A stretch of DNA of 64,000 bases from Streptomyces diastatochromogenes (GTDB lineage: Bacteria > Actinomycetota > Actinomycetes > Streptomycetales > Streptomycetaceae). Below the pieces are notes generated by a model that saw nothing but the letters and a program-made list of their open reading frames with translations, did no database searches and was not told the DNA's origin. Both the position numbers and the translations under genes were made by a program. The stretch covers positions 220,968 through 284,967 of the forward strand of contig NZ_MCGQ01000008.1 in the NCBI RefSeq assembly GCF_002242805.1. The letters are read 5' to 3'. Positions 41,307 to 50,321 of this stretch are shown here, in pieces; position 1 is the first letter of the stretch, and every line of letters begins with the position of its first letter.

Positions 41307-42548
41307 GTGACCTCTCCCGCAGCGCGCACCGCTCTGGATCTCACCGACGGGCTCCCGGTCCCGGACCTGGAGGACTTCTACCGCGACCTGCACCGTCATC
41401 CCGAGCTGTCGCTGGAGGAGCACCGCACCGCCGGGAAGCTCGCCGGGCGGCTCAAGGAGGCCGGGTTCGAGACGGCCGAGGGGATCGGCGGGACCGGGGT
41501 CGCGGGGGTGCTGCGCAACGGCGACGGGCCGACGGTGCTGCTGCGCGCCGACCTGGACGCGCTGCCGGTGCAGGAGGAGACCGGGCTGCCGTACGCCTCC
41601 GAGGCGGACGGGGTGATGCACGCCTGCGGGCACGACCTGCACGTCACCTGGCTGGTGGGCGCGGCCGAGGCGCTGGCGGCCGGGCGGGAGACCTGGAACG
41701 GCACCCTGCTGGTGGTCGGCCAGCCCGCCGAGGAGACCGGGCAGGGCGCGGCCCGGATGGTCGCGGACGGGCTGTACGAGCGCTTCGGGCGCCCGGACGT
41801 GCTGCTCGGGCAGCACGCGGCCCCGGGACCGGCCGGCCTGTACCCGCACGCGCCCGGCCTGATCATGTCGGCGTCGACGGACGTGGACATCGTGGTGCAC
41901 GGCCGGGGCGGCCACGGTTCGCGGCCCGAGTCGACCGTGGACCCGGTGGTGACCGCCGCCTACCTGGTCACCCGGCTGCAGACGGTCGTCTCCCGGGAGC
42001 TGGCCGCCCGCGAGGCCGCGGTGCTGACCGTGGGCCGTATCGAGGCGGGCACCCGGCACAACATCATCCCGTCCGAGGCGCGCATCGAGCTGAACCTGCG
42101 CACCCAGTCGGCGGAGGTGCGCGAGCGGATGCTGGCCGCGATCCGCCGGATCGCGCAGGGCGAGTGCCTGGCCGCCGGCTGTCCGCGCGAGCCCGAGATC
42201 ACCCTCGGCAACACCTTCCCGGAGACGGTCAACGACGTCGGCACGGACACCGCGGTGGCCGCCGTGCACCGCGAGGTCTTCGGCGCGGCCGCGGTGTTCG
42301 ACCCGGGCCCGGCGATGGGCAGCGAGGACTTCCCGCAGCTGGCGCTGGGCTCGATCCCGTACTCGTACTGGTTCGTGACGACCACTCCGGCCGAGGTGTG
42401 GGAACAGGCGCCGGGCGCGAGCTTCCCGGAGAAGTTCTCGGCCGTGCCGAGCAACCACAGCCCCCGCTTCGCGCCCGACCTGTCCACAGTTGCCCCGGGT
42501 GTGCGGACCCTGGTGTCGGGGGCGCTCGCCTTTTTGTCAGTGGCATGA
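41307..42548 (+). CDS. M20D-family amidohydrolase / peptidase
   Basis: 413 residues from GTG 41307; no strong ribosome site, so the transcript may begin close to the start. Metal-binding blocks of M20D enzymes: DLHRHPELSLEEHRTA, LLRADLDALPVQEETGLPYA, HACGHDLHVTW, VVGQPAEETGQGAARM, GQHAAPGP and the C-terminal AMGSEDFPQLA. A dimerisation domain lies at ~190-300 (GRGGHGSRPE). Typical substrates are N-acyl amino acids, indole-3-acetyl amino acids or related amides. Cytoplasmic. No neighbour specifies the substrate. Confidence 0.93.
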   Translation: MTSPAARTALDLTDGLPVPDLEDFYRDLHRHPELSLEEHRTAGKLAGRLKEAGFETAEGIGGTGVAGVLRNGDGPTVLLRADLDALPVQEETGLPYASEADGVMHACGHDLHVTWLVGAAEALAAGRETWNGTLLVVGQPAEETGQGAARMVADGLYERFGRPDVLLGQHAAPGPAGLYPHAPGLIMSASTDVDIVVHGRGGHGSRPESTVDPVVTAAYLVTRLQTVVSRELAAREAAVLTVGRIEAGTRHNIIPSEARIELNLRTQSAEVRERMLAAIRRIAQGECLAAGCPREPEITLGNTFPETVNDVGTDTAVAAVHREVFGAAAVFDPGPAMGSEDFPQLALGSIPYSYWFVTTTPAEVWEQAPGASFPEKFSAVPSNHSPRFAPDLSTVAPGVRTLVSGALAFLSVA

Positions 42549-42667
42549 CTTAGTCTTCGCGGCCTAGTCTTCGCTCATCCGCCACGCACGGCACACAGGG
42601 GGCTCACACAACAGCCGTGCCGCGTGGCGCTCACCTCACTCATTCGTTCCGGGGGGTTCGAATCAGC

Positions 42668-44641
42668 GTGCGTATGCGCACCCTCACGACTGCCACCACC
42701 CTGGCGGTCCTCTTCAGCTCGGCGGCGCTCGCCGCCACTCCGGCGTCCGCCGACACCAGCAAGACCCTGCCGGTCAAGCAGACCGCCGACATCGTGGTCG
42801 ACGGGGTCCACCAGCAGGTCTTCGTCAGCGACCCGAGCAACGGCAAGATCGTCGTCACCGACTACGCCGGCAACGTCGTCAAGCAGCTCACCACCAACCT
42901 GACCGGCGTCAGCGGCCTCGAACTGTCCGCCGACTCCGGCACGCTCTACGCGGCCGTACCGGGGCTCGACGCCATCGCGGTCATCGACACCGCCACCGAC
43001 ACCGAGACCACCCGGTACGACGTCGGTGCCGACCAGCCGCGCAGCGTCGCCCTCGCGGGCGGCAAGCTGTGGTTCGGCTACGGCGGCTCCGCCGCGGGCA
43101 ACATCGGTTCCGTCGACCTCGCGAGCGAGCAGCACGAGGTCACCCTGGGCCTGGACAACGACTGGTCCAGCGCGCCGATCCTGGACGCGGCACCCGGCTC
43201 GAACGTCCTGGTCGGGGCGCAGACCGGCGACAGCTCCGGCAAGGTCGTCTCGTACGACGTCACGTCCGGCACGCCGAACCGGCTCGCCTCCACCAGCGCC
43301 GGCAACAGCACGAAGGACATCGCCGTCACGCCGAACGGCCAGGACGTCGTCGTGGCCAGCGGATACCCGTACCAGCACCCGGTGTTCAAGACCGCCGACC
43401 TCACGGCGGACGGCAGCTACGCCAGCGACACCTACCCGAACGCCGTGGCCATCGCCCCGGACGGGACGGTCGCGGCGGGCGTCGATGGCTGGTACAACCC
43501 GGACATCTTCGTCTACAAGCCGGGCGCCACCACGTCGGTGCGCGAGTACGACTTCCCGAACACGGGCCACACCAGCGGTTCCGACGAACTCGCCGACTCC
43601 GCCCTCGCCTGGTCGCCGGACGCCTCCCGCCTGTTCGCGGTGTCGTACAACAGCGACGGCGTCTACACCCTGCGCGTCCTGCAGGGGCCCACCCTCGCGG
43701 CCACCACGGTCACCGTGGACGCCCCGGCCGGCGCGGCCCGCGCCAAGCAGCTCACCGTCAAGGGCAAGGTCACCTCCAAGGTGGCCCTCCCGGCCGGCAC
43801 CAAGCTGACCGTCACCCGCACCGACCTGGAGTCCCCGAACGGCAAGTCGCTGCCCTCGGTGGCCACCAAGGCGGACGGCACCTTCTCCTTCACCGACACC
43901 CCGCCGGCCGGCGGCAAGGTGAAGTACAAGGTGGCCTTCGCGGGCGACGCCGAGCACGCGGCGGGCTCCGGCACCGACACCGTGGACGTCTCCCGCGCCA
44001 AGCCGACGCTGACGATCAACAACAACGGCAAGGTCTACTCCTACGGCAAGGACGTGAAGTTCACGGCCCACCTGGGGACGACCTACAAGAACCGTACGGT
44101 GGAGATCTGGGCCGACCCGTTCGGCTCCGACAAGCCGAACAAGCTGGTGAAGTCCGGGAAGGTCAACTCCGACGGCAACCTGTCGGTCTGGCTGGATCTG
44201 AAGCGGGACACCAAGGTCACCGCGAAGTTCGCGGGCGACTCCCGCTACCAGCCCCGGTCGGCCTCCAGCACGGTCGGCGCCAAGGTGAGCGTGTCCACCT
44301 CGGTCAGCAACCACTACAAGGCGAAGAGTGCGTGGGGCCACACGTACTACTTCTTCCACAAGACGAAGAACCCGCTGATCACGACGAAGATGTCGTACTT
44401 CCCGGGCCGTCAGCAGAAGTTCGAGTTCGAGGTGTACTACCAGGGCCGGTGGTACCCCGGCGACCCCGCGTACTTCAAGCTGGGCACGGACGGTGTGTCC
44501 CGGGTGCAGATCACTGGCGACCACGGCGAGGACGTCGGCTGGCGCTTCCGGGTCCGCTCGTCGTACATCAACGGCTCCTCCGGTGACACCGTGAACTCCA
44601 CGACGCACGGCGCCTGGAAGTACTTCACCTTCACCAGCTGA
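42668..44641 (+). CDS. Secreted YVTN-type propeller and Ig-like repeat protein (shorter paralogue)
   Basis: 657 residues from GTG 42668 with GGGGGG 11 nt upstream; ATG 42674 is also possible. Signal peptide ~1-30 (TTLAVLFSSAALAATPASA-D). Propeller ~40-340 (TGVSGLELSADSGTLYAAVP, DAIAVIDTATDTETTRYDVG, RSVALAGGKLWFGYGG), then two Ig-like repeats marked VAFAGDAEHAAGS and FAGDSRYQPRSAS and a C-terminal domain with AKSAWGHTYYFFHKTKNP and FPGRQQKFEFEVYYQG. Domain by domain it is the shorter homologue of the protein at 19139-21715. Probably exported and surface-associated; ligand unknown. Confidence 0.87.
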   Translation: MRMRTLTTATTLAVLFSSAALAATPASADTSKTLPVKQTADIVVDGVHQQVFVSDPSNGKIVVTDYAGNVVKQLTTNLTGVSGLELSADSGTLYAAVPGLDAIAVIDTATDTETTRYDVGADQPRSVALAGGKLWFGYGGSAAGNIGSVDLASEQHEVTLGLDNDWSSAPILDAAPGSNVLVGAQTGDSSGKVVSYDVTSGTPNRLASTSAGNSTKDIAVTPNGQDVVVASGYPYQHPVFKTADLTADGSYASDTYPNAVAIAPDGTVAAGVDGWYNPDIFVYKPGATTSVREYDFPNTGHTSGSDELADSALAWSPDASRLFAVSYNSDGVYTLRVLQGPTLAATTVTVDAPAGAARAKQLTVKGKVTSKVALPAGTKLTVTRTDLESPNGKSLPSVATKADGTFSFTDTPPAGGKVKYKVAFAGDAEHAAGSGTDTVDVSRAKPTLTINNNGKVYSYGKDVKFTAHLGTTYKNRTVEIWADPFGSDKPNKLVKSGKVNSDGNLSVWLDLKRDTKVTAKFAGDSRYQPRSASSTVGAKVSVSTSVSNHYKAKSAWGHTYYFFHKTKNPLITTKMSYFPGRQQKFEFEVYYQGRWYPGDPAYFKLGTDGVSRVQITGDHGEDVGWRFRVRSSYINGSSGDTVNSTTHGAWKYFTFTS

Positions 44642-44662
44642 GGCCGCTGCCGGCCAAGGCCG

Positions 44663-45721
44663 CTACCGGACCGCCTGGAGCTGCCGCAGGTGCCGCTGGA
44701 CGTTCTCCAGCGCGCCCTGCCGGCGGCCCGGCACCCGGAACCTCAACTCCGCGAGCGCGGGCCCGAGTTCACGGGCCCGCGCCGCGTCGTTGATACGCCC
44801 CCACTGATGATGGGCCCGGTCCACGGCCGCCTCCACGGCAGGCGCGTCCACCGCCTGCCCCGCGGCCAGCCGCACCCCCGCCACCCGCAGCCAGGCCCGG
44901 CAGCTGCCCACCGTGTCCCCCGCGAACATCGCGAGATCGGCGCGGACCTCGGCCCAGTGCAACGCCTCGTCGGAGGCGGGGCCGTAGGCACGTACGGCGG
45001 CCTGCTCATGCTGGGCGGCGAGCGCGTCGGCATCGGCGTGCCGCCCGGCCTGGACCGCGGCGCTGATGGCTGTGTGGGGGTCACCACTCGGTCGAGGTGC
45101 GGCGGTGAGCAGGATGTTCGTCGGTGCCTCGTCGGCGATCCGGGCCAGCGCCTGTTGGTGCAACTGCTCCAACGGCGGCCGGTGTCCGCTGCGCAAAAGC
45201 GTCGCCACCGCCTTCATGTACGACGGCTCGGCCAGACCCCGCCGACCGGAGGGGGGTGCGATACGGCCGTACACCGCGCTGGTGCGGCCCGAGTCGAGCG
45301 GCCGCTGGGCGAGGTGCTGCCAGGTCTCCGCATCCGCGTGCAGGTCGATGAAGAGCGCCGTGCTCCCCGCGGAACGCAGCCGCAGCTCCTCCCTGATCCA
45401 GTGCCACGGCAGGGCCGTGTAGCGGACGGTGGCCGGGGTCGTGCGGGCCAGGGCCAGGTGGGGCTGGTGCTGGCGGCGGTCCAGGTGGAGTTGCCCGGTG
45501 ATGTACACGGTGAGCGGTCCGGGTGCGGCCGCGGCGGCGCGCAGCCGGGTGAGGACCGCCTGTGGCTCCAGCGGGTCGGCGAGTTCGACCACGTTCGCGG
45601 TGTCGGTGCCGGACAGCACGGCGGGGGCGACCGCGGCCAGCACGGGCAGCACCCCGGCCGCGTCCACCAGACGCCCCCGGCCCAGCGGCGAGGCCGCGAG
45701 CAGCAGCACGGTTCCGGGCAT
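44663..45721 (-). CDS. Unknown protein with a possible degenerate caspase-like N-terminal fold
   Basis: 352 residues from ATG 45721. The N-terminal ~150 residues carry hydrophobic strands in caspase-like order (TVLLLAASPLGRG, PLTVYITGQLHLDRRQ, STALFIDLHADAETW), but the catalytic His and Cys expected after strands 3 and 4 are not seen, so it would be a pseudo-enzyme. The C-terminal half is helical and Ala-rich, TPR-like (AISAAVQAGRHADADALAAQ, HEQAAVRAYGPASDEALHWA). No recognised family. Convergent with the surface protein (21 bp apart) and downstream of the SpoIIE-type phosphatase in position, but read in the same direction. Confidence 0.72.
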   Translation of the reverse strand: MPGTVLLLAASPLGRGRLVDAAGVLPVLAAVAPAVLSGTDTANVVELADPLEPQAVLTRLRAAAAAPGPLTVYITGQLHLDRRQHQPHLALARTTPATVRYTALPWHWIREELRLRSAGSTALFIDLHADAETWQHLAQRPLDSGRTSAVYGRIAPPSGRRGLAEPSYMKAVATLLRSGHRPPLEQLHQQALARIADEAPTNILLTAAPRPSGDPHTAISAAVQAGRHADADALAAQHEQAAVRAYGPASDEALHWAEVRADLAMFAGDTVGSCRAWLRVAGVRLAAGQAVDAPAVEAAVDRAHHQWGRINDAARARELGPALAELRFRVPGRRQGALENVQRHLRQLQAVR

Positions 45722-45785
45722 CGTCCCTCCCCTGTCGATCGCCCTACAGCCAGCACCGTAACCGCTGCGGCTGCAAAGGAGCGCC

Positions 45786-46940
45786 TCAGGACTGCAAACG
45801 TCCCTGTACGGGGTCTTCGCGCACCGCCCGCCGGACGGCGAAGACCGTGGTGTCGTCGTCCAGGTGACCGCCGCTGTGCCGCAGCACGCCGTCCCGGACC
45901 CCGCGCACCAGCCGCCGCGGCTCGGCCCGTCCCGGGTCGGCCTCTACCGCCCGGGCCACCTCCCGGGCCAGCGGGTAGAACTCCCCGGCGCCGTCCCGCG
46001 CCTCGGTCACCCCGTCGGTCACCATGAGCAGGGTCTCCGCGCACCCCAGCGGCACCCGGTGCAGCGGCGGGCGCTCGGCCACGAGGTCGCCGAGCCCGAG
46101 CGGCAGGCCGTCGCCGGAGGGCAGGGTGCGCACCCCGTCGGGTCCGACGGCGAGCGGGGGCTCGTGCCCGAAGTTGATCAGCTCGATCGTGCCCGGGGTG
46201 TCCTCCGGGAAGCCGAGCAGGACGGCGGTGGCGAAGCGGTCGCCGTCGTCCCGGCCGAGCGCGGTGGTGTGCCGGCGGTGCCGCACCATGCGCACCTCAA
46301 GACGTTCGGCGACGGTCGTCAGGTCCGCCTCGTGGTAGCCGGCCTCCCGGAAGGTGCCGAGCAGCGCGGCCGCCGTCTCCACCGCGCCCAGGCCCTTGCC
46401 CTGCACGTCCCCGACCAGGACGCGGGTGCCGTGCGGGCCCGGCTGGATGTCGTAGAAGTCGCCGCCGACCCGGGCGTCGACGTCCGCGGCCAGGTACACG
46501 CCCGCCTGCTCCAGGCCCGCCCAGACCGGCGGCAGCGGGCGCAGCACGGTACGGCGAGTGGTCTCGGCGATGTCCCGGATGTGCAGCATCTGCCGTTCCT
46601 GGCGCACCCGCACCGCGGAGGCCAGCACGGCGAGGAAACCACCGACGGCGACCAGGATGAAGTCCCCGAGTCCGGCCTGGGCCTGGCCCGGCCAGAGGCT
46701 GTCCACGACGACGTACGTCACCAGCGACAGCACGGCGAAGGCGGCCGTCCCCCACACCCCGCAGATCGCGGCGGCGATGCCGGGGACCAGGACGATCCAG
46801 GAGACGATCCGGAACCACTCGGTGGTGTTGATGTCCACCAGCACGATGCCGACGAGCAGCAGCAGCGGCGGCACCCAGGCGATGCTGTGGCCGCGGATCC
46901 GCAGCAACTGCCGCCGGCGCCGGTACTCCAGGTCCGTCAC
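45786..46940 (-). CDS. Membrane PP2C/SpoIIE-type serine phosphatase
   Basis: 384 residues from GTG 46940 with GGAGGG about 10 nt upstream. Four to five helices in residues ~15-120 (IAWVPPLLLLVGIVLVDI, IVSWIVLVPGIAAAICGVWG, FILVAVGGFLAVLASAV), then the SpoIIE phosphatase domain (~150-375) with metal-site motifs VGGDFYDI, VLVGDVQGKGLGAV, TLLMVTDGVTEARD and HLDDDTTVFAV. It should dephosphorylate an anti-anti-sigma factor or similar partner; no PAS or kinase domain is attached and no sigma gene is nearby. The distal signal is presumably sensed by the membrane part. Confidence 0.92.
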   Translation of the reverse strand: MTDLEYRRRRQLLRIRGHSIAWVPPLLLLVGIVLVDINTTEWFRIVSWIVLVPGIAAAICGVWGTAAFAVLSLVTYVVVDSLWPGQAQAGLGDFILVAVGGFLAVLASAVRVRQERQMLHIRDIAETTRRTVLRPLPPVWAGLEQAGVYLAADVDARVGGDFYDIQPGPHGTRVLVGDVQGKGLGAVETAAALLGTFREAGYHEADLTTVAERLEVRMVRHRRHTTALGRDDGDRFATAVLLGFPEDTPGTIELINFGHEPPLAVGPDGVRTLPSGDGLPLGLGDLVAERPPLHRVPLGCAETLLMVTDGVTEARDGAGEFYPLAREVARAVEADPGRAEPRRLVRGVRDGVLRHSGGHLDDDTTVFAVRRAVREDPVQGRLQS

Positions 46941-47095
46941 GGCGGGCAGCCCTCCAGGTCCGTCACAGGGATTCAGCGAAACACGGGAACATACGGGCCG
47001 CATCCGGGCACTCGTCACTCTTCCGGCCGACTTGCCAGGGCGTACCGGCAGGTGTGCTCTGGTAGGCGGGGGCGAGGAGAGAGAGGAGCGCTCTC

Positions 47096-47542
47096 ATGGC
47101 GCAAGCGGCACCGGTGACCGGCGGCATGACCCGAGCCGGCCGTACTCCCGACGTTTTCAGCGAGCGCACCCACGCGGTCGCCAAGTACGCCGTTCCGATC
47201 GTGCTCGGGCTCATCTACGGGTACTGGGCCGCGGCCAACACTCGCTACGGCGGGCCCATCACCGGCTGGAACCTGCTGTTCGGCTTCGTGACCGCGATCG
47301 TGTTCGCGGCCGTCTGGATGGCTCTGGCCGCCCTCACCCCCCGCCTGCCGCGCGAGCTGCACGCGGCGCTGTGGGCCGCCTTCACGGGCATCGCGGTCGG
47401 CTTCCTGTACAGCCTGAGCGGCCGCGGCCACTCCGTCCTGGCGTCCACGGCCCTGGGCGTGGCGTTCGCCGTGGTCGTGGGCGGTGTGCTGTTCTACCGC
47501 TACTACACGCACGAGGACGCGGAAGGACATCGCATCCGCTGA
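47096..47542 (+). CDS. Small integral membrane protein
   Basis: 148 residues from ATG 47096, preceded by a GAGAGAGAGGAG run. Four helices (AVPIVLGLIYGYWAAANT, NLLFGFVTAIVFAAVWMALA, ALWAAFTGIAVGFLYSLSG, STALGVAFAVVVGGVLFYRYY) and short termini. No domain recognised; homologues are widespread hypothetical proteins in actinomycetes, to my recollection. Divergent from the phosphatase (155 bp apart). A strong hairpin follows the stop. Confidence 0.82.
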   Translation: MAQAAPVTGGMTRAGRTPDVFSERTHAVAKYAVPIVLGLIYGYWAAANTRYGGPITGWNLLFGFVTAIVFAAVWMALAALTPRLPRELHAALWAAFTGIAVGFLYSLSGRGHSVLASTALGVAFAVVVGGVLFYRYYTHEDAEGHRIR

Positions 47543-47563
47543 GCAGCCGACCTTGCGGAACGC

Positions 47564-47600
47564 GCGTGGGCCCCGGCCGGAGACCGGCCGGGGCCCACGC
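47564..47600 (+). terminator. Strong 17-bp hairpin terminator
   Basis: GCGTGGGCCCCGGCCGG, loop AGA, CCGGCCGGGGCCCACGC: a perfect 17-bp stem 22 bp after the membrane-protein stop. No T-run. Ends that transcript before the next promoter. Confidence 0.88.
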
Positions 47601-47707
47601 ACTCCCCTGTATCTCCCTCCTCACCAGCACCAGGAAACACCCGTTCGGACGAACCCTCCACCGGAGAGCGGAATCACCTGCTCCGCCAGAGGGCGCGGCC
47701 GTTCGGC

Positions 47708-47736
47708 TTGACTTTTCCCCCGAATGCAGGCATACC
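47708..47736 (+). promoter_or_regulatory. Promoter for the 47774 membrane-protein gene
   Basis: TTGACT (47708-47713), 17-bp spacer, CATACC (47731-47736). The -35 is near consensus. It explains why the in-frame TTG at 47708 should not be taken as a start, and puts a transcription start near 47743. Confidence 0.6.
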
Positions 47737-47773
47737 GGTCGCCCCCCGGGCCCCGCGGGCCTTGCCTGGAAGC

Positions 47774-48715
47774 GTGCCCCCACGCCTCAGGAGCGCCCTG
47801 TCGGCCGTACTGATCGCCCTGTCCTGCCTCCTCGTGCCGTTCGGCGCGCTGGCCGCCTGGGCGTCGTACGGGCTCGCCGACACGGGCCGGTACGTCACCA
47901 CGATGGCCCCGCTCGCCGCCGACCCGGACGTGCGGGAAGCCGTGGCCAAGACGGTCGGGGACGGCATCCTGCGCGAGGTGGACCAGCGGATGGACGTCCG
48001 CGGGGTACGCGGCTCGGTCGCTCCGTTCGTGCACGACGCGGTGCGCTCCTTCACCCAGACCCGTGCCTTCCGGCTGGCCTGGAACACCGGCAACCGGGTC
48101 ACGCACGACGCGATCCTGCGCGCCCTGCGCGCGGAGGACCCGGCCGAGGAGGCGGGCGAGCGCCCGGTCACCGTGGACCTCGCCCCCGTCACCGCCCAGG
48201 TCAAGCAGCAGCTCACCCACGACCACATTCCGCTCGCCGCCCGCATCCCGGTGGAGCACATCGCGGTCCCCGTGCTCCAGGCGGGCGAGGTGGGCCGGCT
48301 CAGGAAGGGATTCCACGTGCTCGAAGTCGCCGGCTTCTGGCTCCCGGTCGCGGCCGTCGTCTTCGCCGTCACCGGGATCGCCCTGGCCGTCCACCGCCGC
48401 CGCGCCGTCGCGGCGACCGCCCTGGGCACGGCCCTGGGCGGCGCCCTCCTCATCCTCGCCCTCACCCTCGGCCGCACCCTCACCCTCGCCGACCTGCCCG
48501 CCGACGTCCCCCACCCGGCCGCGGCCGCGATCTACGACGCCCTGACCGCCACCCTCCGCACAGCCTCCTGGCTCCTCCTGGCCCTGGGCCTCACGGTGGC
48601 CCTGACAGCCTGGCTGACCCGCCGCCTGCACCTACCGCGCCCCCAACGCCGCCGCCCGGACACCACACCCTCCACACCATCCCAGCCACCGACGCCTACC
48701 CGAGCCCGCGCCTGA
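47774..48715 (+). CDS. Integral membrane protein of unknown function
   Basis: 313 residues from GTG 47774; the codons upstream have low third-position GC and contain a promoter. One N-terminal helix (LSAVLIALSCLLVPFGALAA), a long extracytoplasmic domain (~45-195, starting TGRYVTTMAPLAADPDVREA, with QQLTHDHIPLAARIPVEHI), then three helices (~200-285). This resembles actinobacterial membrane proteins whose outer domain senses or binds envelope components, but no family could be named. The Pro/Thr-rich tail ends directly before a decayed repeat fragment. Confidence 0.78.
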   Translation: MPPRLRSALSAVLIALSCLLVPFGALAAWASYGLADTGRYVTTMAPLAADPDVREAVAKTVGDGILREVDQRMDVRGVRGSVAPFVHDAVRSFTQTRAFRLAWNTGNRVTHDAILRALRAEDPAEEAGERPVTVDLAPVTAQVKQQLTHDHIPLAARIPVEHIAVPVLQAGEVGRLRKGFHVLEVAGFWLPVAAVVFAVTGIALAVHRRRAVAATALGTALGGALLILALTLGRTLTLADLPADVPHPAAAAIYDALTATLRTASWLLLALGLTVALTAWLTRRLHLPRPQRRRPDTTPSTPSQPPTPTRARA

Positions 48716-48960
48716 GCCCGTGATCGCCCCGAGCCCGTCATCGAGCCCGAGCCTGAGCCCGTCATCGAGCCCGAGCCTGAGCCCTTGATCGAGCCGAGCC
48801 CGTGATCGAGCCGGAGCCGCCGACGGCCGAGGCACCCGACCCGCAAGCCGCCGACGGCGAGGACGCCCCACGGGGGCCACCCGCACCCGACGACGAAAGT
48901 GGTACGGGTGGTGCGGGTGGGAACGAAATCTCCGCCGAAGGCGAAGCCGAGGCGGGACCA
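48716..48960 (+). pseudogene. Decayed fragment of a Glu-Pro-rich vWA-type gene carrying repeat copy 2
   Basis: Translated in the proper frame this reads [18 protein letters not shown] then, after a one-base deletion near 48795 shifts the frame, [17 protein letters not shown] and TGGAGGNEI. The order and wording match the middle of the intact vWA protein at 54253-55935 ([28 protein letters not shown]). Both ends of that gene are absent, so this is a remnant of a paralogue or of a partial duplication. It fills the space between a membrane-protein stop and the MocR stop. Confidence 0.72.
48847..48960 (+). repeat. Dispersed structured repeat, copy 2
   Basis: GCCGCCGACGGCGAGGACGC leads into the small hairpin-like CCCCACGGGGG, then CCACCCGCACC (48877-48887), a 22-nt loop and GGTGCGGGTGG (48910-48920), followed by CGCCGAAGGCG. 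Same architecture and loop length as copies 1 and 3. It abuts the 3' end of the convergent MocR gene. Confidence 0.85.
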
Positions 48961-48961
48961 G

Positions 48962-50293
48962 TCACCCCCCACACCGCGCAACCCGGGCAAGCACCCGCAA
49001 CGCCCGCCCCAGCTCACCCTCCGGCACCGACGCCAGCCCAACCCTGACCGCATCCGCCGTACGACTCGCCCCGACAGAGAACGCCGTACCCGGAGTGACA
49101 GCAATCCCCCGCGCCCACGCAGCCGCCGCGAACGTGTCCGCCCGCCACGGCGCAGGCAGCTCCCACCAGGCAAAGTACGCCGCCGGATCAGACCGCACGG
49201 CAAACCCGTCCAACTCCTCCGCAACCACCCGCTGCCGCCGCCCCGCATCCCCCCGCTTCGCCTCGACCAGCCGCCCCACAGTCCCGTCCGAGATCCACCG
49301 CACAGCCGCCTCCAACGCGAAGGACCCCGCACTCCACCCCCCGGACCGAATGGCCCGAGCCACCGCCTCGACCCGCTCCCCCGGTACGAGGACGAACCCC
49401 ACCGTGAGCCCCGGCGCCACCCGCTTGGACAGCCCGTCGACAAGGTGAACGAGCCCCGGCGCGAGCGCGGCGAGCGGAGGTTCGTCACAGCGGTGCAGAA
49501 AGGACCAGATCCGGTCCTCCACGACCGGTATCCCCAGGCTGTGGATGACCTCGACCAGCCGCACCCGCCGCTCGGCGCCCAGCGTCAGCGAGGTCGGATT
49601 GTGCAGCGTCGGCTGGAGATAGAGCGCGGACAGGGGAGCGGCACGGTGAGCCGCCACGACGGACTCGGCGACCACCCCCTCCTCGTCCACCGTGAGCGGC
49701 ACGAGGACGATCCCGAGCCGCCCCGCGATCTCCTTGACCAGCGGATACGTCAACGGCTCGACCCCGACCCGCCCACCCGGCCGCACCAGGGACGCAAGTG
49801 TGGCCGCGATGGCCTGACGCGCGTTCCCGGTGAACAGAACCCGCTCGGGGTCGGCCCGCAGCCCACCCCCGCCCAGCAACCCCGCAACCGCTTCCCGCGC
49901 CGCCGCCGTGCCCGCGGCCGGCGCGGGCCGCAGCGCCTCCCCCAGCGCGTCCGGCCGCAGCAGGGCCGCAAGGGCGGGAGCCAACAGCTCCGACTGCCCG
50001 GGCGCGGAGGGGTAGTTCAACTCCAGGTTCACGGGCACGGCCCCCGCCACCTCGGTCAGCGCACGCCCCGGCTGCGCGTCGGCCTCGCCGGCCCGGACGA
50101 AGGTCCCACGCCCGACCTCACCCACCACCAGCCCACGGCGGACGAGTTCGCCGTACACCCGCCCCGCCGTCGACGCGGCGATCCCGTGCCGCCGCGCGAA
50201 CGCCCGCTGCGGCGGCAGCCGCTGCCCCGGCCGGAGCCGCCCGCCGGTGATGTCACCGGCGATCCGGTCGGCGATACGCCGGTAGTCGTCCAC
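48962..50293 (-). CDS. MocR-type regulator (GntR helix-turn-helix fused to PLP aminotransferase)
   Basis: 443 residues from GTG 50293, GGGGGA 5 nt upstream; GTG codons at 50305 and 50308 are less favoured. N-terminal winged helix ~1-70 (IADRIAGDITGGRLRPGQRL, PPQRAFARRHGIAASTAGRV), then a fold-type I aminotransferase domain (~95-440) with LFTGNARQAI, LYLQPTLHNPT and the PLP lysine in VDGLSKRVAPGLTVGF. MocR proteins use PLP or an aminated ligand as effector and usually control a neighbouring gene. The divergent alpha/beta hydrolase with two direct repeats in between is the obvious target. Confidence 0.92.
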   Translation of the reverse strand: MDDYRRIADRIAGDITGGRLRPGQRLPPQRAFARRHGIAASTAGRVYGELVRRGLVVGEVGRGTFVRAGEADAQPGRALTEVAGAVPVNLELNYPSAPGQSELLAPALAALLRPDALGEALRPAPAAGTAAAREAVAGLLGGGGLRADPERVLFTGNARQAIAATLASLVRPGGRVGVEPLTYPLVKEIAGRLGIVLVPLTVDEEGVVAESVVAAHRAAPLSALYLQPTLHNPTSLTLGAERRVRLVEVIHSLGIPVVEDRIWSFLHRCDEPPLAALAPGLVHLVDGLSKRVAPGLTVGFVLVPGERVEAVARAIRSGGWSAGSFALEAAVRWISDGTVGRLVEAKRGDAGRRQRVVAEELDGFAVRSDPAAYFAWWELPAPWRADTFAAAAWARGIAVTPGTAFSVGASRTADAVRVGLASVPEGELGRALRVLARVARCGG

Positions 50294-50321
50294 AAGTCCC
50301 CCCACCACACCGCCACATCAC

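Noticed and set aside
47708..47773. TTG 47708 as start of the membrane-protein gene
   Set aside because: It coincides with a -35 box (TTGACT with CATACC 17 bp on), the first codons have low third-position GC, and GTG 47774 fits the helix position better.
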